This document shows positions 36,351 through 44,642 of a stretch of DNA of 53,864 nucleotides, piece after piece. The translations under genes were made by a program, and so were the position numbers. The notes below the pieces were generated by a model, which worked only from the letters and a program-made list of their open reading frames with translations, was not told where the DNA came from and searched no databases. The DNA is taken from NCBI RefSeq assembly GCF_000449425.2, contig NZ_AVHW01000083.1, positions 1 through 53,864 of the forward strand, given 5' to 3'. This DNA comes from Clostridioides difficile CD160 (GTDB lineage Bacteria > Bacillota > Clostridia > Peptostreptococcales > Peptostreptococcaceae). How positions within the stretch are numbered: position 1 is the stretch's first letter; the number at the start of each line of letters is the position of its first letter.

Positions 36351-37085
36351 TTACTTAAGTCCTCCAAATCTTCTATCTCTTTTTTGATATATATAAATAG
36401 CCTTTTGTAATTCTTTTTTATTAAAATCAGGCCAATGTATATCAGTGAAATAAAACTCAGAATAAGCAACTTCCCAAAGTAAAAAGTTACTCAATCTTTG
36501 TTCACCACTTGTTCTTATTACCAAGTCTGGATCTGGTATAGACTTTGTGCTTAAATAGTTTTTTATAATATCTTCATCAATATTGTTTATATCTATTTTA
36601 CCACTTTCACAATTTTTTACTATATCTATAAGAGCATTTTTTATATCTGCCCTACTTCCATAGTTTAATGCTAAATTTAAATTAACTCCTGTATTGTCTT
36701 TTGTCATTTCCTTAGCTGAGTTTAATTCTCTTATACAAGTTTTTGGTAAAGCACTTATATCTCCTATAGCTGTCACTTTTACATTATTTTGATGAAGCTC
36801 AGCTATTTCATTTTTTAAGTATGTAGATAATAAGTTCATAAGTGTATCAACTTCAATTTTTGGTCTCTTCCAATTTTCTGTTGAAAATGCATATAATGTT
36901 AAGTGCTTAACTCCTAAATTTGAGCATTCTTTTACTATATCTCTTATAGTTTCTACTCCAGCCTTATGTCCTGCAGTTCTTGGAAGAAATCTAGATTTTG
37001 CCCATCTTCCATTCCCATCCATTATAATAGCAATATGAGTAGGTATGTTATTTAAGTCTATGTCATACATAATGTTGTTATTCAT
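36351..37085 (-). CDS. uppS: undecaprenyl diphosphate synthase
   Basis: A 244-residue cis-prenyltransferase that extends farnesyl diphosphate with isopentenyl diphosphate to the C55 carrier used for cell-wall glycans. Catalytic Asp23 is in IIMDGNGRWAK, with HKAGVE, FSTENWKRP near 67 and PDLVIRTSGE near 193. The ATG follows TTGGAGGC. It links the MEP-pathway products of the nearby dxr-ispG genes to peptidoglycan synthesis. Confidence 0.96.
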   Translation of the reverse strand: MNNNIMYDIDLNNIPTHIAIIMDGNGRWAKSRFLPRTAGHKAGVETIRDIVKECSNLGVKHLTLYAFSTENWKRPKIEVDTLMNLLSTYLKNEIAELHQNNVKVTAIGDISALPKTCIRELNSAKEMTKDNTGVNLNLALNYGSRADIKNALIDIVKNCESGKIDINNIDEDIIKNYLSTKSIPDPDLVIRTSGEQRLSNFLLWEVAYSEFYFTDIHWPDFNKKELQKAIYIYQKRDRRFGGLK

Positions 37086-37103
37086 ATTTTGCCTCCAATA
37101 TTG

Positions 37104-37132
37104 TTCTGACTCCTTAAATTAAGGAGTCAGAA
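37104..37132 (-). other. perfect hairpin overlapping a stop codon upstream of uppS
   Basis: TTCTGACTCCTT (37104-37115) pairs perfectly with AAGGAGTCAGAA (37121-37132), loop of five. It covers the stop codon (37114-37116) of the small upstream gene and ends 19 bases before the uppS start. No T-run, so it looks like a processing or translation-control hairpin rather than a terminator. Confidence 0.45.
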
Positions 37133-37317
37133 AAGTATGTGATTATTAGTTCTACATTATCACCTATCTCAGATATTTTTATAACTCTAGGAACTACAAG
37201 TTTATCTTTATCCTTTTTACCTTCAATAGATTTTATGGTATAATTTACATTTTGTTCGTCAAAATATTGTTTTACCTCATCTACATGAAGACCTAAAAGG
37301 TTATAATATTTTTTCAA
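37114..37317 (-). CDS. small PASTA-like protein between frr and uppS
   Basis: A 67-residue protein with TTG start, two bases past the frr stop; its GGAGGT ribosome binding site is formed by the last frr codons, which implies strict coupling. The layout NLLGLHVDEVKQYFDEQNVN, then VPRVIKISEIGDNVELIITY, resembles one PASTA unit (a helix followed by strands with a V-P-x-V-I turn). There is no signal peptide, so a cytoplasmic role is likely. The family assignment is tentative. Confidence 0.7.
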   Translation of the reverse strand: MKKYYNLLGLHVDEVKQYFDEQNVNYTIKSIEGKKDKDKLVVPRVIKISEIGDNVELIITYFSDSLI

Positions 37318-37319
37318 TA

Positions 37320-37877
37320 TTATACCTCCATTATATCCTTTTCTTTTTTAGATAATAATGCATCTATTTCTTTTATAAATTTATCAGTCATTTTTTGAAC
37401 TTCATCTTGTGCCTTTTTTGACTCGTCTTCAGTTAATTCTCCGCCTTTTTCCATTTTCTTAATCTTTTCATTGGCGTCTCTTCTTTCATTTCTTATTCTA
37501 ACTTTAAACTCTTCTGCAGCTTTACTAGCTTTTTTAGCTAATTCTTTTCTTCTTTCTTCTGTTAAAGCAGGTACAGAAAGTCTTATAACTTCACCATCAT
37601 TTGATGGATTTAATCCTAAATCTGAATTAGATATAGCTTTTTCTATTTCATGCATAGCAGATTTATCCCAAGGAGATATCATTAATACTCTTGGTTCTGG
37701 TACAGATATAGCACCAATTTGATTTATCGGAGTTGGAGTTCCATAATAATCAACTCTTATCTTGTCTAACATTTGTGCATTAGCTCTTCCTGCTCTTATA
37801 GTCCCAAATTCAAACTTCAGAGCATCAATTGTCCCATTCATTTTTTCTTCTAACTGCTTATGTATTTCTAGTTTCAT
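37320..37877 (-). CDS. frr: ribosome recycling factor
   Basis: A 185-residue RRF that, with EF-G, splits post-termination ribosomes. It shows the conserved FGTIRAGRANAQMLDKI N-terminal segment, YYGTPTPINQIG, and the C-terminal three-helix KVRIRNERRDANEKIKK. Length is exactly typical. ATG follows GAAGGAGGAG. It follows pyrH by 25 bases. Confidence 0.98.
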   Translation of the reverse strand: MKLEIHKQLEEKMNGTIDALKFEFGTIRAGRANAQMLDKIRVDYYGTPTPINQIGAISVPEPRVLMISPWDKSAMHEIEKAISNSDLGLNPSNDGEVIRLSVPALTEERRKELAKKASKAAEEFKVRIRNERRDANEKIKKMEKGGELTEDESKKAQDEVQKMTDKFIKEIDALLSKKEKDIMEV

Positions 37878-37902
37878 AATTTTACTCCTCCTTCATTCTT
37901 CA

Positions 37903-38607
37903 TTATTTTACAGTAGTACCTATATTTTCACCTTTTACTGCTCTTATTATATTCTCTGTTGTAAGCTCAAATACCTTTATTGGAATCTTATTATCCATAC
38001 ATAAAGATGTAGCTGTAGAGTCCATTACTTTTAATTCTTTTTGTATAACTTCCATATAACTTAATTCTGTAAATTTCTTAGCATCTGCATGTACTTTTGG
38101 ATCCTTGTCATATACTGCATCAACATTTTTAGCTAACAGGATAACTTCTGCTTCCATTTCAGCAGCACGTAAAGCAGCAGTTGTATCTGTTGTAAAGTAA
38201 GGGTTTCCTGTTCCTGCACCAAATATAACAACTCTTTCCTTTTCTAAATGTCTAACTGCTCTTCTTCTTATATATGGCTCTGCAATTTGTCTCATATCTA
38301 TAGCAGTTTGAACTCTTGTAGCAACCTCTATATTTTCTAGTGCATCTTGTAATGCCATCGCATTCATGACTGTAGCTAACATTCCTATATAATCAGCAGT
38401 AGTTCTGTCCATTCCTTCGCTAGTTCTACCTCTCCAGAAGTTTCCTCCACCTACTACTACAGCTACTTCAACACCTATTTCTTGTATTTTTTTAATAGCA
38501 ATAGCAATATCATTAACTACATCATTATTTATACCAAAACCTCTTTCTCCAGCTAATGCTTCTCCACTTAATTTTAACAATACCCTTTTGTACATTGGTT
38601 TATCCAT
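37903..38607 (-). CDS. pyrH: UMP kinase
   Basis: A 234-residue amino-acid-kinase-fold UMP kinase, making UDP from UMP and [13 protein letters not shown] (9-18), [12 protein letters not shown] near 53 and [18 protein letters not shown] near 136 are the phosphate, UMP and ATP loops. ATG follows TAGGAGGTTTC. A terminator lies in the 84-base gap after tsf, so pyrH-frr may be partly uncoupled from rpsB-tsf. Confidence 0.98.
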   Translation of the reverse strand: MDKPMYKRVLLKLSGEALAGERGFGINNDVVNDIAIAIKKIQEIGVEVAVVVGGGNFWRGRTSEGMDRTTADYIGMLATVMNAMALQDALENIEVATRVQTAIDMRQIAEPYIRRRAVRHLEKERVVIFGAGTGNPYFTTDTTAALRAAEMEAEVILLAKNVDAVYDKDPKVHADAKKFTELSYMEVIQKELKVMDSTATSLCMDNKIPIKVFELTTENIIRAVKGENIGTTVK

Positions 38608-38654
38608 CAGAAACCTCCTATTTCAATCCTTCATATCCATTTTTTTCTATTTTT

Positions 38655-38682
38655 TAAAAAAGAGAACACCTGCGTGTTCTCT
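38655..38682 (-). terminator. terminator between tsf and pyrH
   Basis: AGAGAACAC (38661-38669) pairs with GTGTTCTCT (38674-38682) around CTGC; T6 follows on the minus strand. It lies directly after the tsf stop. Confidence 0.85.
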
Positions 38683-38691
38683 CTTTGGTTA

Positions 38692-39603
38692 TTACTTAAG
38701 TTGCTTCGCAACTTCTTCTGCAAAGTTTTCTTCTCTCTTTTGTATACCTTCACCAACTTCGAATCTCACAACTTTAACAACTTTTATATCAGAACCTACT
38801 GCTTTAGCAACATCAGCAACTAATTGTTTAACAGTTATATCTGGATTTTTAACGAAAGTTTGCTCTAATAAACAAACTTCTTTTAATTCTTTTTCTAATC
38901 TTCCTTTAACCATTTTTTCAACTATATTAGCTGGCTTTCCTTCATTTAAAGCTTGTTGAGTTAATACTTCTGTTTCATGTGCTATGTATTCAGCATCTAC
39001 TTCGTCTCTTGAAACATACTTAGGATTCATAGCAGCAACTTGCATAGCTACATCTTTACCTAATTCTAAAACTTTAGCATCTCTAGCTTCTGTTTCCATT
39101 TCAACAAGAACACCTATTTTTCCACCACCATGGATGTATCCAGCAACTTGTCCATTAGTTACAACTTTAGCAAATCTTCTAAAGTCTAATTTTTCACCGA
39201 TTTTTGCAACTCTATTATTTAAAACTTCTTGTAAAGTTATTCCTTCTCTATGAGTCTCACCTAATAAAGAAGCTATATCTTCTTTATCAGTAGCTAATGC
39301 CATACAAGCAGCATCTTTAACGAATACTTTGAAGTCTTCATTTTTAGCAACGAAATCTGTTTCTGAGTTAACTTCTACCATAGAAGCAACTGTATTATCA
39401 TCGTTCATTTCTATTGCAACTAGACCTTCAGCAGCGACTCTACCAGCTTTTTTAGCAGCTTTTGATAATCCTTTTTCTCTTAATAAATCCACTGCTTTTT
39501 CCATATTTCCTTCAGCTTCTTGTAAAGCTTTCTTGCAGTCCATCATTCCTGCGCCTGTACTCTCTCTTAACTCTTTTACCATTTGAGCAGTTATATTAGC
39601 CAT
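38692..39603 (-). CDS. tsf: translation elongation factor Ts
   Basis: A 303-residue EF-Ts, the nucleotide exchange factor of EF-Tu. The N-terminal UBA-like segment VKELRESTGAGMMDCKKAL and the exchange motif EVNSETDFVAKNEDF near 78 are diagnostic. The two-domain core is intact. ATG follows TAGGAGGAAAC. It follows rpsB as in nearly all bacteria. Confidence 0.98.
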   Translation of the reverse strand: MANITAQMVKELRESTGAGMMDCKKALQEAEGNMEKAVDLLREKGLSKAAKKAGRVAAEGLVAIEMNDDNTVASMVEVNSETDFVAKNEDFKVFVKDAACMALATDKEDIASLLGETHREGITLQEVLNNRVAKIGEKLDFRRFAKVVTNGQVAGYIHGGGKIGVLVEMETEARDAKVLELGKDVAMQVAAMNPKYVSRDEVDAEYIAHETEVLTQQALNEGKPANIVEKMVKGRLEKELKEVCLLEQTFVKNPDITVKQLVADVAKAVGSDIKVVKVVRFEVGEGIQKREENFAEEVAKQLK

Positions 39604-39641
39604 TTTTTAAGTTTCCTCCTACTTATTCTATTCCATATTAT

Positions 39642-39668
39642 AAATGGTAAGGGCGACCCTTACCATTT
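39642..39668 (-). terminator. hairpin between rpsB and tsf
   Basis: AAATGGTAAGGG (39642-39653) pairs perfectly with CCCTTACCATTT (39657-39668), three-base loop. It ends in TTTATAATAT, a weak T-tract, so it may attenuate or stabilise rather than stop transcription into tsf. Confidence 0.55.
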
Positions 39669-39681
39669 AATTGTCAAATTA

Positions 39682-40395
39682 TTATTCTTGGTCTTCAGCT
39701 ACTTCTTCTTCAGCACCTTGTCTACCTTCGATTACAGCTGTTGCCATAGCACCAGTTATTAATTTTACGGCTCTTATAGCGTCATCATTTCCTGGTATAG
39801 CAAAGTCTAATTGCTCTGGGTCACAGTTAGTATCAACTATACCAACTACTGGTATACCTAATCTATGAGCTTCTTGGATAGCTATGTTTTCTTTTCTTGG
39901 GTCAACTACGAACATTGCACCTGGTAATTCAGGCATGTCTTTTATTCCACCTAAGTATTTTTCTAGCTTCTCTTTTTCAGCTCTTAATTTTATAACTTCT
40001 TTTTTAGGAAGAACATTAAATACACCTTCTTCTTCCATTTTTTCTAATTCTCTTAATTTATTTATTCTAGTTTTTATAGTTTTGTGGTTTGTTAACATTC
40101 CACCTAACCATCTCTCATTAACAAAGTACATTCCACATCTTTCAGCTTCATCTTTTATTGCATCTTGAGCTTGTTTTTTAGTTCCTACGAATAAGATTGG
40201 CTTTCCTGTTTCAGCTACTTCTTTAGTGAATTTGTAAGCTTCTTCAACTTTTTTAACTGTTTTTTGTAAGTCGATTATATATATTCCATTTCTTTCTGTG
40301 AATATATACTTAGCCATCTTAGGGTTCCATCTTCTTGTTTGATGACCGAAGTGAACACCTGCTTCTAATAATTGTTTCATTGATATTACTGACAT
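39682..40395 (-). CDS. rpsB: 30S ribosomal protein S2
   Basis: A 237-residue S2 with [20 protein letters not shown] at the N-terminus, [12 protein letters not shown] near 70, and [20 protein letters not shown] near 190. The acidic tail (EEEVAEDQE) is typical. ATG follows CCAGGAGGTAG. First gene of the translation series; its leader of about 110 bases may also carry an autoregulatory structure (see promoter entry). Confidence 0.98.
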   Translation of the reverse strand: MSVISMKQLLEAGVHFGHQTRRWNPKMAKYIFTERNGIYIIDLQKTVKKVEEAYKFTKEVAETGKPILFVGTKKQAQDAIKDEAERCGMYFVNERWLGGMLTNHKTIKTRINKLRELEKMEEEGVFNVLPKKEVIKLRAEKEKLEKYLGGIKDMPELPGAMFVVDPRKENIAIQEAHRLGIPVVGIVDTNCDPEQLDFAIPGNDDAIRAVKLITGAMATAVIEGRQGAEEEVAEDQE

Positions 40396-40493
40396 ATTCT
40401 ACCTCCTGGTTTTATACCTCCAGCTTGATCTTCTCCCTAAAAAACCATGTAATAGGCACCTTTTAAGGATCCCAATGCTGTGTGTGATTTATT

Positions 40494-40538
40494 TTATTTT
40501 TTCACCTCTAGTAGTATATCATAGAGGTGAAAAAATAA
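40494..40538. repeat. 17-bp inverted repeat around the rpsB promoter
   Basis: TTATTTTTTCACCTCTA (40494-40510) and its exact reverse complement (40522-40538) flank an 11-base centre that holds the -10 box of the rpsB promoter. T-runs are on the outer ends of the arms, so neither strand gives a stem followed by T: it is not a terminator. It looks like an operator or a DNA cruciform. Confidence 0.6.
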
Positions 40539-40541
40539 CAA
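40513..40541 (-). promoter_or_regulatory. rpsB promoter
   Basis: On the minus strand TTGTTA (40536-40541) and TATACT (40513-40518) are 17 bases apart, giving a leader of about 110 bases. The leader contains GGGATCC, AGGTGCC and two GGAGG segments before the true ribosome binding site, and could hold an S2-responsive structure, though I cannot draw a definite one. Confidence 0.65.
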
Positions 40542-40602
40542 TATTTTTTCCATATTTTCTATTTTTATATTTTTTTGTGTATTTTATACCATTTTTTTGA
40601 AT

Positions 40603-41787
40603 TTAATTTGCAAGTTTCATTTTTAATTTTGTTTTTAATGATACATTGTCTACACTATTATTACTTACTATATCTACACTTCCAAGTAAGTCACCTGAGT
40701 TAGTATAGTATTTTATAGTACCCATAGTATCACCTTTTTTAACAGGATATTCTATATTTTTAATCTTTACTTCCGATTTTATACTTTCATCATCTTTTAA
40801 TATTGTATAAAGTTCATCTTTGGCCTTTAAAGTAACCTCTAATTCTTTCATTCCTTTTATATATTTCTTACCTATAAAACTATCTTTTTCAATTACTTTT
40901 TTCATATTGAAATTTTCTTTTCCATATTTCAGTAGTGCTAAAGAAGCAGACGTTCTTTTATTTTTGTGATTAGCACCCAATACTACACCTATTACTCTAC
41001 GTTTTTTCTCGTTTTTATCATTTTTGTCTACAATCATAGAAAATGATAAGCAATATCCAGCATTACCAGTATATCCAGTTTTTATACCATCTACTTCTGG
41101 TATAATTCTTAATAATGCATTTGTATTGCTTTTTTCAAAACTTCTATCTGAATTTGTATATGTCTCCATATCAGTTATAGCTGTTACTTGTTTTTCATAA
41201 TGGTCAAACATGTATTTTCCAAGAATAGCTATATCCCTTGCAGTAGATTTATTTTCTTTCGCTGGTTGTTTTGGATTACTCAAATCGTATATTGGAAGAC
41301 CATTTGGGTTTAGAAAATGTGTATTAGTCATCCCTATTTCTTTTGCTTTTTTATTCATTCTATCTACAAATGCTTCCTTAGTTTTACAAATATGTTTTGC
41401 TATAGCAATTGCCGCATCATTTCCTGATACAATCATAAGACCTCTCATAAGCTCTATAAGTGGCACTTCTTCACCATCTTTAAGTTTATAGCTTGAACCT
41501 TTTACTGATGCAATAGACTTGTCTATTTTTACTACATCAGTTTCTTTTACTTCTTTATTTTCAATAGCTTCTATTGCAAGTAAAAAAGTCATCATCTTAC
41601 TTAAACTAGCTAGTGGTACCTTCATATCAGGTTCTTTACTATATAAAACTCTACCTGTCTCTTGGTCTATAAGTATAGATGTTTTTGAGTATTTGTCTAC
41701 AGATTTTTCATCTGCATATGAATAAGTTGGTATTATAAAAACTAGTATCATGGCTAATGCTATAATTTTTTTTATTGCATTTTTCAA
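40603..41787 (-). CDS. dacF: D-alanyl-D-alanine carboxypeptidase (PBP5/DacF type)
   Basis: A 394-residue penicillin-binding carboxypeptidase that trims the terminal D-Ala of peptidoglycan stem peptides. It has a signal peptide (KKIIALAMILVFIIPTYSYA), the active-site Ser61-x-x-Lys64 (SLSK), SGN at 121-123 and KTG at 236-238, then a beta-rich C-terminal domain. The frame opens with GTG 41796, but that GTG is part of the AGAAGGTG ribosome binding site, so TTG 41787 is the likely start. The C-terminus lacks an obvious amphipathic anchor. The gene symbol is by similarity only. Confidence 0.88.
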   Translation of the reverse strand: MKNAIKKIIALAMILVFIIPTYSYADEKSVDKYSKTSILIDQETGRVLYSKEPDMKVPLASLSKMMTFLLAIEAIENKEVKETDVVKIDKSIASVKGSSYKLKDGEEVPLIELMRGLMIVSGNDAAIAIAKHICKTKEAFVDRMNKKAKEIGMTNTHFLNPNGLPIYDLSNPKQPAKENKSTARDIAILGKYMFDHYEKQVTAITDMETYTNSDRSFEKSNTNALLRIIPEVDGIKTGYTGNAGYCLSFSMIVDKNDKNEKKRRVIGVVLGANHKNKRTSASLALLKYGKENFNMKKVIEKDSFIGKKYIKGMKELEVTLKAKDELYTILKDDESIKSEVKIKNIEYPVKKGDTMGTIKYYTNSGDLLGSVDIVSNNSVDNVSLKTKLKMKLAN

Positions 41788-41890
41788 ATTTTTCACCTTC
41801 TTGGATTATTAAGTATATTTATATTTAAATTTTCCCTATTTAGTCCAATTTATATCTAGTAATTAATACCTATCCATATTTAAACAGATA

Positions 41891-42946
41891 TTATCTTATC
41901 ATCCTTTTAATAATTACAGATGCCCAAATTGCTCCTATTGTAACTCCAAAAAATACTTCTATTCCTGCTAAAGCCTTCCCAATTAAACTTGTAGCAACCA
42001 TATCTCCATATCCCACTGTACTAAATGTAGCCATACTAAAATACCATAAGTCTATATACATTCTGAAAATCTCACTTAATGAATAATTGCCTATGTTATT
42101 TATATTTAAAGCTACAAGTGTACTATTTGAACTTTCTATACCTACAAATAAGTATAATAAGGCAAAAACACTTATTATTACTATAATCACTAACAATATA
42201 TTCCATGGCTTTTCTCCATAACCTGTAGTATAGCGTGCTATTTGGTCAAAAAACTTTTCAACTAAATAGTCACTGAAAGTAGGATAATCAGAGCGTTTCA
42301 TTATTTTACTACTATAAATCCTTTCCTTATAATAATAAAATCCTATCATTTCGTATTCTCCGATTCTTGTTGCTTGATTTCTAGCTATTCTATAATTTAT
42401 CTTTCCATGCTTATACTCACTTTTACCATACTCAACATTTTTTAGTACAAATTTTGTACAGGTGCTAAAAATGATTCCATCCATTCGAGGAAAGTTTTCT
42501 ACATTATTAACTACTAAGTCAGGCCCTTTAAATTTTACTTTTTCAAATATACGGTCATTTACATAGGCTTTGCTGAATCTTGTTTTATTAAAATCACAGT
42601 TTTCTAGGAATACACATCCATTAAAAAATACACTCTCTTTAAATTCTGTATAGTTAAAAATAACATTCTTTTTAAAAATGTATTTTTTAAAATTTACTTT
42701 CTTTTTAAATATTACTTCAGAAAAATTCAGTCTTTTATAATCATAAGTTAATATTTCCTCTGCATTAAATTCATTTTCAAATATAAACCCATTGAATTCA
42801 CTGATTTCTTCTTTATAAATAGTATCCATCATTAGTTGTATATCTTTATCAGACTTATGTTCTTTATGAAAGATACAATATCCAGAAGAATCTGCTTCTC
42901 TATCGCACTTTTTTCCATCTTTTTTAGATATCCATTTACAATTCAT
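41891..42946 (-). CDS. pentapeptide-repeat / potassium-channel fusion
   Basis: A 351-residue protein of unusual make-up. Residues 1-30 form a Cys/His cluster (CKWISKKDGKKCDREADSSG, then YCIFHKEH) resembling a small zinc finger. Residues about 60-150 are pentapeptide-type repeats with Phe every fifth residue (VIFKKKVNFKKYIFKKNVIF). From about 240 a two-helix ion-channel module carries the K+ selectivity filter TVGYGD at 310-315 and ends in a short basic tail. A ligand-gated K+ channel with an N-terminal sensor is inferred. GGAGGATATTT before ATG 42946 sets the start, downstream of an earlier in-frame ATG. Confidence 0.88.
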   Translation of the reverse strand: MNCKWISKKDGKKCDREADSSGYCIFHKEHKSDKDIQLMMDTIYKEEISEFNGFIFENEFNAEEILTYDYKRLNFSEVIFKKKVNFKKYIFKKNVIFNYTEFKESVFFNGCVFLENCDFNKTRFSKAYVNDRIFEKVKFKGPDLVVNNVENFPRMDGIIFSTCTKFVLKNVEYGKSEYKHGKINYRIARNQATRIGEYEMIGFYYYKERIYSSKIMKRSDYPTFSDYLVEKFFDQIARYTTGYGEKPWNILLVIIVIISVFALLYLFVGIESSNSTLVALNINNIGNYSLSEIFRMYIDLWYFSMATFSTVGYGDMVATSLIGKALAGIEVFFGVTIGAIWASVIIKRMIR

Positions 42947-43137
42947 AAATATCCTCCAGTACAAAACAATTATTACTATTTTGTATTAGTTTGGATATTA
43001 TTTTATTTTATATACTTAAATACTTACAAAATATATATTAAATTGTTCGTTCTAAAATTTTAGTATGTTACTTACAAATAAGAGAGTGAATTTTATCTAT
43101 ATTTTCATTTCTTTACACAATAAATACAAATTTAAAT

Positions 43138-43782
43138 TTACTTATCATTTTTAAGCAATTTAGTAACTATATTTAGTGCTACTAAATCATCCATAAACCC
43201 TATTGGAAATACAAAATCTGGAATAACATCTGTTGATATTACAAAATAAAGTAACATGCTTCCAATCAATAAATATTTCTTTATTGTAAGTCCTTCTGTA
43301 CAAAAGTCAGCATACATTTTTCTTAATCTATCTGTAAATTGACCTTGCTTTTCAATAGAATCTATCTTTTTATTAAAATTATCAAAAAGTAGTTTTTTAC
43401 CTTCATCTGTCTGTACATATAATTTACACTTACTCAATTCTTTTTCAATATTTCCATTAAAACTCTTATCATTGATTAAATTTGCAAATCCAAGAATATC
43501 ATCAAAATTACTGAAATCACTATCTGTATTAAATATTTGATTATTATTGTTCCTAAATTCATATCCTGATGCTTGTAGTAGTTCTTCTAGATTAATATTT
43601 AAATGTATTGCTATTTTTTCCAAATGATTTATATTTGGTTTTTGCTTATTATTAGCTATACGAGATATAGTGGCTTTATCAATTCCACTTTTTTTACTCA
43701 ATTCTCCCATTGAGACTGATTTTTCTTCTAGTAAAATTTTCAATAAATCCCCGAAGTTCCCAACCTCACTGTGTTGTTCCAT
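43138..43782 (-). CDS. XRE helix-turn-helix protein with DUF1232 membrane domain
   Basis: A 214-residue protein. Residues 10-70 are an XRE-type DNA-binding domain (MGELSKKSGIDKATISRIAN), 75-145 a charged linker, and 150-210 a DUF1232/YkvA module with one hydrophobic helix and the signature VISTDVIPDFVFPIGFMDDL. This joins a DNA-binding domain to a membrane-associated one. A GTG at 43791 opens the frame, but CAGGTGAAAAT serves ATG 43782. It is divergent from ytaF across 180 bases. Confidence 0.85.
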   Translation of the reverse strand: MEQHSEVGNFGDLLKILLEEKSVSMGELSKKSGIDKATISRIANNKQKPNINHLEKIAIHLNINLEELLQASGYEFRNNNNQIFNTDSDFSNFDDILGFANLINDKSFNGNIEKELSKCKLYVQTDEGKKLLFDNFNKKIDSIEKQGQFTDRLRKMYADFCTEGLTIKKYLLIGSMLLYFVISTDVIPDFVFPIGFMDDLVALNIVTKLLKNDK

Positions 43783-43964
43783 TATTTTCACCTGCTTTAT
43801 TATGATTGGTTTTATATTATTAATATGATTTATTTGTTATTTAGGTGTTGTATGATGTTGAAATTTTATCAACAATTTATTGGTTTATCTGTAACAATTT
43901 ATCCATTTTTACAATACTATAACTAATATAGTACAAAATTTAAGAGAAAGGATGTTAATCTACT

Positions 43965-44588
43965 GTGATTGAATCAATTTTATTAGTAACTTCTCTTTGT
44001 ATAGATGCCTTTGTAACAAGCTTTGGATATGGCGTAAATAAAGTTAAAGTTCCTTTATATTCAAATATAATTATTAGTGTAGTTTGTTCAACTATTTTGG
44101 CAATATCACTTTTTGCAGGTACAATAGTTAGAGATTTTTTACCTCAAAACATAACAATGCTAATATGTTTTTTTATCTTATTTTTATTAGGAAGTGCTCG
44201 ACTAATTGAAAGCTTTTTTAAATCTTATTTTAAGAAAAAATCCATACATTCAAAAAATTATAAACTTAATATGTTAGACCTTAAATTGAATTTTAATGTA
44301 AGTATTGAACCTGATACTTTAGATACAAGTAAATCTAAAATAATTAAGTCTGCTGAAGCATTTACACTTGCTATTGCTCTAAGTTTAGATGGATTAGCGA
44401 TTGGATTTGGTAGTGGTCTTGTAGGTGTAAATTATATACAAGTTATTCTATTTTCTTTACTATCAAATGTAATTGCAGTTTTACTTGGTTGTTTACTAGG
44501 AAATATATTTGTTAAAAAAATAAATTTGAACTTATCTTGGTTAAGTGGTTTAATCCTGTTGGTCATTGGATTTATGAAGATATGTTAA
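43965..44588 (+). CDS. ytaF: sporulation membrane protein YtaF (MntP/YtaF family)
   Basis: A 207-residue membrane protein with six helices in two similar halves. The LCIDAFVTSFGYG and SLDGLAIGFGSGL segments near 10 and 140 are the conserved Asp-containing motifs of the MntP/YtaF cation-efflux group, and the two halves are joined by a charged loop (85-125). In Bacillus, YtaF is a sporulation-linked protein of unknown biochemistry. The start is GTG 43965 behind GAAAGGATG. Confidence 0.85.
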   Translation: MIESILLVTSLCIDAFVTSFGYGVNKVKVPLYSNIIISVVCSTILAISLFAGTIVRDFLPQNITMLICFFILFLLGSARLIESFFKSYFKKKSIHSKNYKLNMLDLKLNFNVSIEPDTLDTSKSKIIKSAEAFTLAIALSLDGLAIGFGSGLVGVNYIQVILFSLLSNVIAVLLGCLLGNIFVKKINLNLSWLSGLILLVIGFMKIC

Positions 44589-44593
44589 TAAAA

Positions 44594-44631
44594 AAGCTAT
44601 CTAAAAATAAAATTTTATATTTAGATAGCTT
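44594..44631. terminator. bidirectional terminator between ytaF and the mutS2-like gene
   Basis: AAGCTATCTAAA (44594-44605) pairs perfectly with TTTAGATAGCTT (44620-44631), with an A5 run before and a CTTTT run after. Confidence 0.85.
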
Positions 44632-44642
44632 CTTTTATGTTT

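Noticed and set aside
40494-40538. dacF terminator
   Set aside because: The inverted repeat has T-runs on the outer ends of the arms on both strands, and it lies upstream rather than downstream of rpsB relative to transcription; the promoter explains it better.
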